Below are positions 45,159 through 55,970 of a stretch of 64,000 nt of DNA, piece after piece. Position numbers and translations under genes: made by a program. The notes under the pieces are model-generated. The model was given only the letters and a program-made list of their open reading frames with translations. It was not told the DNA's origin and did no database searches. Origin of the DNA: Diogma glabrata (lineage: Eukaryota > Arthropoda > Insecta > Diptera > Cylindrotomidae). Position 1 is the stretch's first letter. Every line of letters starts with the position of its first letter. The stretch spans positions 138,446,417 to 138,510,416 of the forward strand of contig OY856186.1 of assembly GCA_963693315.1 (NCBI GenBank), read 5' to 3'.

Positions 45159-45780
45159 CTCGCATTCATTCGTGAACAATAAATTTTATTTAATTCTCAT
45201 CTCTCTCACAATCACAAACGAATACTAAAGTTTAAAAGTTGTTTCATACGTTACCTCAAACGAATTGAAAGTTTTTAATTCTCATTTCTCATATCGCTCA
45301 CGATAAAAAAGAAAAGAACTAAATTTTCGATTCGCGAATCGAATTTTTCCGTACTCTGACTAAATGACAAAAAGAGAAAACTGATTTTAATTTATATGCC
45401 TGATTTAGAGGTCCAATAGCGATCAAAAAATGAAAACGGAAAACCACCTAGAAGGAAATTTAACTAAAGTTTCCGGAGGTGTTACGTTAAACCTTGATCC
45501 CCAGATTGGAACAAAGAGTGCACTTACTAAAGTTCAGACTGTCGTTGTTGAAGACCGATACAAAAAAATAACATACTGTAATGAAGAAATAGACAGACCA
45601 CCAGCCCTACCTAAACCTACCTGAAAAATCCCTTTATCCTCGTTCTCACTCGAAACAACCTTTATATCATTGGAATATAAATTCCAAATCACAATCGATT
45701 TTAAAATCAAAACTTATCAAACTCTAAGTAGAATACTATTACACAAAACAAATCATAAAGAAAGAAACAAATCAAAAACT
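45159..45780. other. AT-rich DNA with one unrecognised short frame
   Basis: A 64-codon plus-strand frame at 45430-45624 (MKTENHLEGNLTKVSGG start, ending PPALPKPT) has less biased composition than its surroundings, but no family is recognised and it lacks supporting context. Not called as a gene. Confidence 0.35.
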
Positions 45781-45786
45781 CATCCG

Positions 45787-46105
45787 GTTCTTCTGATCCT
45801 CAATGTGATAATCTTCAGAAGTCCATCAGTTACATTAATAAGCCCACCACCGATGTTACATATGCCAGCTGACATCAATTTGGATATTTTTTGTGTGCTT
45901 TGCTATACACAAAATACAAGCACTTCTGTATAGATTTTGTAATTGGCTCTCGGTTCTTCTGATCCTCAATGTGATAATCCTCAAAAGTCTATCAATGACA
46001 TTAAGAAGCCCACCACAGATGTAAAATATGCCAGCTGACATAAATTTGGATATTTTTTTGTGTGCTTTGCTATACACTGTATATATTTTGTAACTACCAC
46101 AAAAA
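45787..46105 (+). repeat. Two tandem 167-bp units
   Basis: GGTTCTTCTGATCCTCAATG begins both units (about 45787 and 45954), followed by TGATAATC, GCCCACCAC and ATGCCAGCTGACAT, then TGTGTGCTTTGCTATACAC. Identity is high with scattered changes. Confidence 0.85.
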
Positions 46106-46159
46106 ACACAAAAATGGTGCAAATTTTTCTTCTAAATTTTGATTTTAATATATTATTTT

Positions 46160-49010
46160 TTTTTTACTTCACCACAATTTTAAATTGTGTGAAGTAATGC
46201 AATCTATCGTGAAAAAAAAAAATCTTACATACCCCAAATTTTGTTTTTTCTTTTGTTTTGGACCATCCTCTATCCAAATAGCCAATAAAAATTTTGGTGT
46301 ACGTCTGTGTGTGGGTGGGTGGGTGGATGAGTTTTCTGCATAGGATCTTGATGAAACTTTGGCAAATGATACAGGTTCACTTGAAAATAGAAGATCTGGA
46401 TTCGTTTTAAATTTGGACAAAATGGCGGGGGGTCTCCCGAACACCTCTAAGTTTAAATCTTGAATAACTTCTGATCCCGAGCTATGATCTTATTGAAACT
46501 TAGTATATAAGGTTTTAATACTGTTTCCAATACTTCTGCATACCAACTTTCGGTTTGTCACTTCCGGTTAAAAAGTTTTTTTTTCAGGTGTTTATCCCTA
46601 CTGTAGCCTACAATTACCAATCGATTTTCATGAAACGTTGCGAAAAGCTTTTAAATAACATGAAAAAGATTTTATCAGCTTTTGGAGCACATTGGATAAA
46701 GGGTTGGGGGGTCCACCATACAACAGGTGGTTTTTTCCACAAAGTTTTTATGTTTGTTGGGAGCATAAAACATTCATTCGTAAATGAATTTTGATGACAC
46801 TTTGGAAAAAGATGCAAACATGAATGACAAAGAACTGATTAGTTTTTGAGCGATAGTGAACAAAGTGGTGGGGGTCCCTGGAGCACCTGTTTTTTTGAAA
46901 GCTCTATAACTTCTGTACCCGATAAGCGAATTGGATGAAATTTGGTACATGAGTATGTAGTACGATTTAAAATAGTTCTGCATCCCAACTTCCGGTTTTT
47001 CACTTCCGGTAAAAAAAATTTTTTTGTACTTTTTTGAAGTTTTTTCAGTGTCTTTATGCACACTACAGCCTACAATAATGAAGTGATTATAATGAAACTT
47101 ATGGAATAGGGTTTCAATTAGTGTGAAAAGATAACTATCATGTTTTGGGACACATTGATCAAAGTGGTGGGGGGTCTACCATACAAATGCTGACTTTTCA
47201 CACTTTGTTTTTTAAGTTTGTTGGGAGCATACAGACTTCATTCATTATTCAATTTTAATGACACTTTGGAAAAAGATGGAAACTTAAGTAACAAAGAACT
47301 GATTAGTTTTTGGATAATATTGGAATAAGTGGTGAGGGTCCTCCCGAACACCTGTTTAATGTGTCACACTTTTTTCAATGTTTTTTGGGAGCACACAGCA
47401 TTCGTCCGTGAACGAATTTTGATGACACTTTGGAAAAAGATGCAAACATGTATGGCAAAGAACTGATTAGTTTTTGAGCGATAGTGAACAAAGTGGTGGG
47501 GGGTCCCTGGAGCACCTGTTTTTTTGAAAGCTCTATAACTTCTGTACGTGATAAGCGAATTGGATGAAACTTGGTACATGAGTATGTAGTACGGTTTACA
47601 ATAGTTCTGCATCCCAACTTCCGGTTTTTCACTTCCGGGAAAAAAAATTTTTTTTTACTTTTTTGAAGTTTTTTCAGTGTCTTTATGCACACTACAGCCT
47701 ACAATAATGAAGTGATTATGATGAAACTTATGGAATAGGGTTCCAATTAGTGTGAAAAGATAATTATCATGTTTTGGGACACATTGATCAAAGTGGTGGG
47801 GGGTCTACCATACAAATGCTGACTTTTCACACTTTGTTTTTTAAGTTTGTTGGGAGCATACAGACTTTGTTCATTAATTTATTTTAATGACACTTTGGAA
47901 AATGATGGAGACTTAAGTAACAAAGAACTGATTAGTTTTTCGATAATATTGGAATAAGTGGTAGGGGTCCTCCCGAACACCTGTTTAATGTGTCACACTT
48001 TTTTCAATGTTTGTTGGGAGCACACAGAATTCGTTCGTGAACGAATTTTGATGACACTTTGGAAAAAGATACAAACATGTATGGCAAAGAACTGATTAGT
48101 TTTTGAGCGATAGTGAACAAAGTGGTGGGGGGTCCCTGGAGCACCTGTTTTTTTTAAAGCTCTATAACTTCTGTACGTGATAAGCGAATTGGATGAAACT
48201 TGGTACATGAGTATGTAGTACGGTTTATTTACTGTTTAACTTAAGTAACAAAGAACTGATTAGTTTTTGGATAATATTGGAATAAGTGGTGAGGGTCCTC
48301 CCGAACACCTGTTTAATGTGTCACACTTTTTTCAATGTTTATTGGGAGCACACAGCATTCGTCCGTGAACGAATTTTGATGACACTTTGGAAAAAGATGC
48401 AAACATGTATGGCAAAGAACTGATTAGTTTTTGAGCGATAGTGAACAAAGTGGTGGGGGTCCCTGGAGCACCTGTTTTTTTGAAAGCTCTATAACTTCTG
48501 TACCCGATAAGCGAATTGGATGAAATTTGGTACATGAGTATGTAGTACGATTTAAAATAGTTCTGAATCCCAACTTCCGGTTTTTTACTTCCGGTAAAAA
48601 AAAATTTTTTGTACTTTTTTAAAGTTTTGTCAGTGTCTTTATGCACACTACAGCCTACAATAACGAAGTGATTATGATGAAACTTATGGAATAGGGTTCC
48701 AATTAGTGTTTGTTGGAAGCATACAACATTCGTTCGTTAAGTAATTTTGATTACACTTTGCAAAAAGATGCAAATATGTATGGCAAGGAACTGATTAGTT
48801 TTTTTAGTGATAGTGAACAAAGTGGTAGGGGGTCCTCCAAGCACCTGTTATTTTGGAAGCTCAATAGCTTCTGTACCTGATAATCGAGTTGGATGAAATT
48901 TGGTACATACACATTTAGTACGGTTTACAACAGTTCTGCATCCTAACTTCCGCTTTGTCACTTCTGATAAAATTTTTTTTACTTTTTCTCGTACATCAGA
49001 ATTTATGTTT
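46160..49010 (+). repeat. Hairpin-started tandem repeat family, period about 630 bp
   Basis: Begins with the palindrome ACTTCACCACAATTTTAAAT / TGTGTGAAGT (46166-46195) and GTCTGTGTGTGGGTGGG, similar in plan to the 5' end of the Helentron-like copies. The body repeats GAATTGGATGAAATTTGGTA, CAACTTCCGGTTTTTCACTT and GGTGGGGGGTC blocks near 46546, 46981, 47611, 48568 and 48940, with deletions shortening some units. Reverse-strand open frames follow the repeat and are not genes. Confidence 0.8.
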
Positions 49011-49182
49011 GTTGGGATACTACTGCCTGCTTTAAAATATTTTTATTATTAGAACTACGAAGTCCATAATATTGGTTAGCTTTTAATTAAAGTATTTTAT
49101 GGATATTAGCTCATTATATATCCAGAACACTATGTTTCCAGAGCTGTGGTGAAGTCAGCCTATGCATCAGCGTCGCAATATT

Positions 49183-49738
49183 TTTTTTAATAAAATGTGT
49201 TGTGTTATAGGGTTTAGAATATGTGTCACAACAACACATAAATACCTTTTAAGACCTAGGTCTAGACCTGGGTCCCACAACAACTGTCGTTCTAAGGTGT
49301 AGATTAACGATTTTTTTAAACATCTGCGGGTTGAAGCTACCTGAGACTAAGTGTTCCGGCAAACTATTCCATTTGTACGCAGTTCGGACAAAGAAGTCTC
49401 TCTGCGATCTGCCAGTATGACAGCGCGGGATCTCGACCGTTTCACCGGTTGTGGCAGCCGATTGCCGAGTGGAACGGGGGTAAGAATAAGTTTGAGGCAT
49501 GATGCCGTTGATTTCATCTGAGCACTGTTGATGACGATATTTGTAAAAAACAACGAGGTCAGCAACAGTGCGACGATGTTGTAGGGAATCAAGTTTGATG
49601 TCAAAGTTCGATCACCCACAATTTGTATAGCCCGCTTTTGAACAGAGTCCAAGAGGGCCAAGATGGATACAGAGGCAGCACCCCAAACTTGACAGCAGTA
49701 CTCCATACAAGGACGAATATAGGACTTATAAACATGGA
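49183..49738 (-). mobile_element. 5'-truncated LINE B, RT C-terminal end
   Basis: Flanked by GCAATATT (49175-49182 and 49739-49746), with a T run (poly(A) on the minus strand) at its left end. The minus strand encodes HVYKSYIRPCMEYCCQVWG, LLDSVQKRAIQIVGD and, after frameshifts, HTGRSQRDFFVRTAYKWNSL and NSLPEHLVSGSFN, the usual C-terminus of CR1/Jockey-type LINEs. No catalytic motif remains. Confidence 0.88.
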
Positions 49739-50005
49739 GCAATATTATAAAGCAAATCTATATAAATAAAAATATAATAGTATATTGTAGGCTTATTTAT
49801 TAATTTTATTATAAATATATTAGGAATAGAGCCTATTAAAAACAAATTAATTATTTTAAATTAAAATGTATATTTTACGTTTCGGCAAACATCCTTTGCC
49901 AGTTTCAAAAAAATTAAAAAAATTTTTTTAAATTAACAAACAACATCAACAACATTCGTTGAAGAAAAAATTATATATACAAAAACAAAAAACACTACAA
50001 AGAAT

Positions 50006-51139
50006 TAGGGCTCGTATATTCGGGTATCGGATAACCGGGTACCCGGGTATTTGACCAAAAATTTTACTACTCGTATATACGGTTAATAGCTTCGAGTACC
50101 CGGGTATTACAAAAACAAAATTCTTATGATGCTCACTGTCGCTTTTGCTGATTTGTCCAAAAAAAAATTTTGAAAATTGCACTGTTGTATTTTAGGTAAG
50201 TTCGTAAATCAGCTAAGGCCGTCAAATAGTTACGAAGCTTTTAAGTCACAAAATATGGATCGTTTTAGCGACCATTTGAACCAAAGAAGATTTATAAAAT
50301 GAATGCATCTAAATTTTTTAGAAATACTTCTATCACCTTAAAATGAAAATCATTGAGAGATTCCTGAGTACTCCCATACAAACGACTACAGTTATTTTCC
50401 GATTGTTTAATTTATTTTATTTTTATAATTAAAATGTTTAAAAACAGTAAAATAAAAACATTTTAATGTTTTGCAAATAAATGACGTATTTGTTTATATT
50501 GTTTTAATCTACATAGCAGATATATATCTTCTTTGGTATATTTGATATTGTATACCTGATTTTAATTGCATTAATCAAAACTCGAAATTTCACGGATAAA
50601 AATCGTTTTGTTTAACATATTTAATTTCATTATACATATTTAATTTAAAAACAACATCGGAGTTGCAAATCAAAGCTCAAGCTCTTCTGATGGAAAGCAA
50701 AAATTTTAATGTGGAGCAATCCCTTCGATCTATGGAGACAAATGGAGGTAAGCGAAACCAAATGTTAGATAATCTGTACGCTTCACTGCTTACTATAAAT
50801 CCTACATCAACGGGTGTTCTTAGTAGCCGGCAATATAATAACCAACATTCGCAGTTCGTTAGCTCTTTCCTCACTCAAAGGCTTAATATTTTTAAAATAC
50901 TATTTTATAAACAAAAAGTTATAGTAGATGTTATATTATTATAAAATTTGATTTCATTTAACGTTTAACATATTTTTAAGAATTAAATTAATTGAATTAC
51001 ATAAATATAAATACTAATTGAATTAAATATGTACAAATGAACTATTGAAAATTTGTTTTGTTGTAATTATCCAAATACCCGGGTACTTAATTTTACTCGA
51101 TACCCGTGTACTTAGTGTTCGAGTATTTTACGAGCCCTA
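50006..51139 (+). mobile_element. hAT element with decayed transposase C-terminus
   Basis: TSD CAAAGAAT at 49998-50005 and 51140-51147. Inverted ends TAGGGCTCGTATATTCGGG and TAGGGCTCGTAAAATACTCG. ACCCGGGTA-type motifs repeat near both ends. It holds a transposase remnant at 50640-50945. Length 1134 bases, so internally deleted. Confidence 0.92.
50640..50945 (+). pseudogene. hAT transposase dimerisation domain remnant
   Basis: The frame has NLYASLLTINPTST, then after a one-base shift VFLVAGNIITNIRSSLALSS and LIFLKYYF. This matches the hATC C-terminal block (L...P.ST..ER.FS.AG....K.RSSL....L..L.FLK). The upstream BED finger and RNase H-like core are absent. Confidence 0.8.
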
Positions 51140-51393
51140 CAAAGAATATAATTTTAATGTTCAAAAAACAATAATATTTGTTTGTTGAATGGTTACTAAA
51201 TTCAAAAAACTATAATTCATACCCTGATGTAAAATATTCAACAATATTATAAAATAAAAAAAAAAAACCTTTAGCAAAAATTTTCTAAAAAAATTTAAAT
51301 TTATAGTATTAACACAAAATAAATAATTCAATGCAAAAAATATCAATTATTTATAATATTATTATAAGAATTTCCTATATAAATCGAATCGTT

Positions 51394-51732
51394 CTATTTG
51401 TTTAAACAATTAGGATTTTTTTTGATGTAAATCATCTCAAGAATTTTTCGTTTTTGCAAATTTGATTCCCTGGCTAAAATTTTAATATTTTCATAGTTTA
51501 TTTTATGATTCATATTGTACAAATGATGTGAAAGAGCACTATTTTTGTCATCATCAACCAAATTAATTTCTGGATTGACATGCCTTACACCATTTGAATG
51601 CTGATATACTCGTTTTTCAAGCAATTGCTTAGTTTGTCGAATATAAAAAGAATCACATTCACAAAAATTTTTATAAACTAACTCAGATTGTTTACCAAGA
51701 GGAACTTTGTCTTTTAATTGAGTGAAGAACAA
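51394..51732 (-). pseudogene. GIY-YIG endonuclease of the Penelope-like element
   Basis: LVYKNFCECDSFYIRQTKQ followed by LEKRVYQHSNGVRH carries the GIY-YIG core (VYK...FYI.QTK) with the Cys-x-Cys that precedes it in Penelope-like elements. YIRQT has Arg where Gly is usual. SIPYV-type sequence lies just upstream (about 51830), interrupted by the palindromic insertion. Confidence 0.85.
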
Positions 51733-51828
51733 TTTATAAAAATTAATATCGCTTCTTCCAACAATTTTTATATTATAAGGTTTTAATAAATTTTGAATTT
51801 TTTCAACTAAACACTAAACATAAGGAAT

Positions 51829-52152
51829 GGAAATATATTTTTCATAATTTCTCTCTAAAAAGTGCACTTTGCTTTAATTGTCCAGCGTTGCGAAAGCTGT
51901 CAATATCAAAGCAGTTTAGATAAGTTCATATCGTAACCGCTGTCAATTACTTATCGTAACTGCTGAAGTTTTGGCCTCAAATTTTCTTTTTTAAATCAAA
52001 GTACGCGAGTGATTCCTGTCAAACAAACTATTTCAGTTCATTGTTTTAACAGTTTTAACAGTTTAAGTTTTTTTTAAGTTTAAGTTTTAACTGTTTTCCA
52101 TTTGAATAATACTTGTAAACAATTTACTACTTTTTAGAGAGAAATTATGAAA
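51829..52152. repeat. 25-bp inverted repeat bracketing 270 bp inside the Penelope ORF
   Basis: TTTCATAATTTCTCTCTAAA at 51829 is reverse-complemented at 52126-52152. On the left it is part of the Penelope reading frame (ERNYEKYISIPY), so the right copy is an inverted duplicate of coding sequence. The middle has no recognisable content. Confidence 0.7.
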
Positions 52153-52159
52153 AGCACTG

Positions 52160-52278
52160 TTCGTAACTCGTGGAGAAAGTAAGTTATTTCAGAATTGGTG
52201 AATTGTTTGCACTCGCTATCGCTCGTGCACAAACTTTCACCAATGCTGAAATAACTTACTTTCTCCACTTGTTGCGAA
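52160..52278. repeat. 119-bp palindrome with ACTCGCTATCGCTCG loop
   Basis: Arms of about 50 bases (GGAGAAAGTAAGTTATTTCA and its complement) differ at only a few positions. The unpaired centre reads CACTCGCTATCGCTCGTG. It interrupts the Penelope-like reading frame. A second palindrome with the same loop is at 55271-55388. Confidence 0.88.
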
Positions 52279-52294
52279 ATGTACTATAAATGTG

Positions 52295-53082
52295 TCACTA
52301 TTTAAATTAACAGGAGTTGATAAAACTAAAGGATCCGCATTGTTAGAAAGTTTAGTAATTGTGTTTTTAATAATGTTTGTAGCTAAATAATATGGATAGC
52401 CATTTTTGCTAAGTGTCGATTTTAATAAATTAAAGTTTTTTGAATTGAAATTTTATCTGATAATGTCATAATTTTTTCTGTTGACATTTGAATGTTATTT
52501 CTTTTGTAAGAGAAAGGGAGACAAGAATTGAAATTAGATAGCGTCCAGACCAAGTTTGTTTGTGAAACCAATCGGTTACTAAAGAGCCATCTGGATTTCG
52601 AAAAACTAATAAATCTAAAAATGGCAATTGATTTTGATTTTCAAATTCTATTGTAAACTTTAGTCTATGATTAAATAAATTGAAAGCATTTAGCAAATCA
52701 TCAACATTATCTTTATGGATAATCAAAAAAATATCATCTACATATCTTAAAAAAATAACAGCCGTAAAATTTAAAGAATTTAAAACTTTTTCTTCAATAT
52801 GTTCAATAACAAAGTTTGCAATAATCAGACTTACAGGGGAACCTATTGGCGAACCAAAAATCTGTTTATAAAATTTACCGTTAAGACTAAATTCACTATT
52901 ATTTAATACGAAATTAATACATTTTATTGATTGTTTTTTTAATTTTGGTTCCGCACTTTCTCTTAATTTTTTGCCTAGAATCTCTAATTAAATTTATTGC
53001 TAGAACATTATCAACATTTGTGAAAAGTGCTACTGCATCAAGTGAAACCAAAATATGATCAGGAGGAACAATAATGTTTTTT
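52295..53082 (-). pseudogene. RT domain of the Penelope-like element
   Basis: Minus strand: HILVSLDAVALFTNVDNV, then FGSPIGSPVSLIIANFVIE and FLRYVDDIFLII with the catalytic YVDD, then FNHRLKFTIEFENQNQLPFL and DWFHKQTWSGRYL. Typical Penelope RT palm and thumb motifs, with frameshifts near 52960 and 52500. The 5' part of RT is missing at the border with the Helentron-like repeat. Confidence 0.87.
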
Positions 53083-54830
53083 AATTACTTCGGTCTGAAA
53101 GACCTAAGTATTACATTCAGGAGCTCAAAGTGAAATTCTTACCCCCACTTTTTTGGCATTTCTCGACGTTTTAGGACCTACTGATGTATGTCTATGTATG
53201 TCTATCTGTAGGCCGGACGGCCTTACTACACTGCAGGGAAAACGGCAAAAATATTTTTTTTCTAAAAATAGGTATTCACAAAGGACAGGTCCGAAAGGAC
53301 GCTGTGTTCGATAACTGTACCGGAAGTGTGTCAAAAAATCATTATGTGTGTCAAAAGAAGCAAATTTTCGGCTTAAAAAACTTTCATTTTAAGTGATTAC
53401 GAGTAGAAACATTAAATTTGGAGAAATCTTGATGGTCGGGATTGGTATGTGAGATAAAAAAATAGATTATTGCATTATAAGTTTGTCAAAAAAATGTTTT
53501 CAAGTGTGTCAAAAGAAAGATTTTTATTTATTTTTTTACCTTATTTTTTGGAAAAAATATAAAATTAATTGTTTGTTTGAAATGAAGTTTTATTATTATT
53601 ATTGAGAATTATGGCATTATAAGTTTGTCAAAAAATGTTGTCTAGTGTGTCAAAAGAAAGATTTTTATTTATTTTTTTACCCAATCTTTTGGAAATAAAT
53701 ATAATTGTTTGTTTGAAATGAAATTACTTTGGTTTTATTATTATTATTGAGAATTATGACATTATAAGTTTGTCAAAAAAATGTTGTTAAGTGTGTCAAA
53801 AGAAAGATTTTTTTTCCCAACGTGTCAAAAGATTTATTTTTTTACCCAACATTTTTGGAAAAAAATAAAATTGTTTGCTTGAAATGGAGTTTTATTATTA
53901 TTATTGAGAATTATGGCATTATAAGTTTGTCAAAAAAATGTTGTCAAGTGTGTCAAAAGAGAGTATTATTATTTTAAAGAAGAGTAAATAAAAGAGAGTA
54001 TTATTTTTTACCCGATTTTTTGGAAAAAATAAAATTGTTTGTTTGAAATGAAATTTTATTATTATTATTGAGAATTATGGCATTATAAGTTTGTCAAAAA
54101 AATGTTGTCAAGTGTGTCAAAAAATGATTTCATTTATTTTTTAGCCAATTTTTTTGGAATGTAATTGAAAATGAAATTGAACATGGAATTTTTGAATTTG
54201 TTATAGTTTTTGAAATATTTTTGGAATTTTGAAAAGGTTTGTATTTTTGATTTTCTAATAATTTTTGCAATATTTTTAGAATTTCGGTAAAAGTTTTAAT
54301 TTTTGATTTTGTAAGAATTTTTGGAATATTTTTAGAATTTTGGAAAATTTGAAATTTTTGATATTATTATAACTTTTGGAATTTTGAAAAAATTTTCAAT
54401 TTTTGATTTTGTAATAATTTTTGCAATATTTTTAGAATTTTGGAAAAAGGTTGAATTTTTAAGAATTTTCGGAATATTATCGGAATTTAGAAAAAGTTTA
54501 AATATTTGATTTTATTCTAATTTTGGGAATATTTTTGGAATTTTGAAAAAGTTTGATTTTATTTAATTCAACAATATTTTTGGAATTTTGATTATAATTT
54601 TCCGGCAACGTATTGATGTTTCGTGTTAGTTTTGTAATATATTTTTAAACAGAGATAAAAAATACTTGTACTTTAACAAAGAGTTATGTTTGATATAAAT
54701 CGCTGCCCCAAACTAAAAACCATGTCATCATAAAAGTGTTTTGCCGAGAACTATATCAAAATCCTTAACCCAGACCGAAGTCTTGATATCTCAGAGCTGT
54801 GTGATTTCAGCCCCTCCATATTTTTGTCCA
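53083..54830 (+). repeat. Helentron/HINE-like repeat, copy C (most complete)
   Basis: Starts with palindrome ACTTCGGTCT-gaa-AGACCTAAGT then ATTACATTCAGGAGC, GGCCGGACGGCC, the CGAAAGGACGCTGTGTTCGA block, six or so units around AAGTGTGTCAAAA, a run of short AATTTTTGGAATATT units, CCGGCAACGTATTGATG, and an end with AGACCGAAGT, a short hairpin and CAGCCCCTCCATATTTT. The inverted pair ACTTCGGTCT / AGACCGAAGT, central tandem repeats and 3' hairpin recall HINE/DINE-1 elements. It sits in the Penelope RT gene. Confidence 0.72.
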
Positions 54831-54835
54831 TTAAA

Positions 54836-55753
54836 ACAGTAACATAACCTTTGTCTGCTTTGGTAACTAAAATATCCTGGTTTTCATTCAAATTTTTTTT
54901 TATTTTTTTCATTAATTTATCAGCTGCATTTAAATTATTGTTATTATTTTTATAATTAGTATTTTAACTAGTTTGTTTCTTATCTCAAATTTTTTATCTG
55001 GGCCAAAGGCTCCAATACAACATATCAAATTCTTTTTTATTTATTTCATTCCGCTTTATTTATTCAAAATTCTCCTAACAACTTAAAGACTTGATTTGTT
55101 GGTATAGTAATATAAACAAGATAAAACAAGAACAATACATATAAAATAAACACACATGTTTTATTTTGTTTTTCTTTTCATAGAAATATTTCAATATGGC
55201 GATATAAACTTTTACAGGAAAACTTGAATGAAATTATTTGAAATATTTGTAGTCGTGGATAAAATAGTATCTTGTATTCGCTTAGGATGAAGGCAATTCT
55301 TCACTCGGATGATTCCCTCCACTCGCTACGCTCGTTCCGGGAAGCTTCATCCTCGTAAAGAATTGCCTTCATTCTAAGCTCATACAAGAATCTACTATTC
55401 ATTGTTGAATTCAAGGTATCAAATATAGTACCTATTTTTCTTTCAAGAAGACAAATATTTTTAAAAATTAAATTGATTTCAAAATTTAAAATGGAAAATA
55501 AAAATTTGCTTCTTAATTTTTCAAAAGTTTTGGGATCTATGTTACTAAAATTCATTTTAATATTCATACATTTTGGTAGAACATGATGTTTTCTGCATTT
55601 CAATAAGAAATTTTTTTTGTTCTGTAGTGTTGCTAACTTCAATTTTTTGTCTGAAAAATCTTTCATCAAAGAAGTGACCTTAACACCATACGTCAAATTT
55701 GTTTGTTTATAAAATTTTTTGCGTCTTTTTTTTGATCGGCGTTTATTTTCCAT
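54836..55753 (-). pseudogene. N-terminal part of the Penelope-like polyprotein
   Basis: Frame from ATG 55753 (MENKRRSKKRRKKFYKQTNL, basic) through KLKLATLQNKKNFLLKCRKH and NFEINLIFKN to the palindrome at 55388-55271, where the frame runs on into palindrome sequence and stops at 55301. Downstream, on the other side, DILVTKADKGYVTVLMDK (about 54895-54840) is the KADKG block found in all Penelope RTs. The region between is AT-rich and frameshifted. Confidence 0.8.
55271..55388. repeat. 118-bp palindrome with ACTCGCTACGCTCG loop
   Basis: CTTGTATTCGCTTAGGATGA at 55271 pairs with TCATTCTAAGCTCATACAAG at 55388, with AAGGCAATTCTT in the stem and CACTCGCTACGCTCGT in the centre. It lies in the N-terminal Penelope coding region. 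Confidence 0.85.
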
Positions 55754-55970
55754 ATTTCAAAATGAAATTTTTTCGAAAATCAAATTTGTAATAGGCATAT
55801 ATACAATGCTTTCCAAAAATATTTATTGTGCGTGTGTGTTTTTTTTGTTATATATATCTATCAATGACAAAAATCTTATATATAACCATATTGTCGAAAC
55901 GTAAAATATTTATTTTAATTTAAAATAATTAATTTGTTTTTAATAGGCTCTATTCCCAATACATCTTTTA

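Larger units (their letters stand above)
49770..55966 (-). mobile_element. Penelope-like element with inverted terminal repeats, heavily invaded
   Basis: Minus-strand order: N-terminal domain (55753-55301), KADKG block (about 54895-54836), RT palm (53082-52295), GIY-YIG endonuclease (51732-51394). The ends at 49777-49905 and 55893-55960 are inverted copies of about 70 bases (both contain CGAAACGTAAAATAT and TTTTTAATAGGCTCTATTCC), like the inverted pseudo-LTRs known in this class. Insertions: hAT 50006-51139, Helentron-like repeat 53083-54830, palindromes at 52160 and 55271. Confidence 0.85.

Noticed and set aside
45430..45624. 64-codon plus-strand frame with balanced composition
   Set aside because: No recognisable family and no splice or transcript evidence; listed only as a note on that stretch.
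46614..48646. Series of similar minus-strand frames (LIGYRSYRAFKKTGAPGTP type)
   Set aside because: They recur with each unit of the 630-bp array and shift frame between units.
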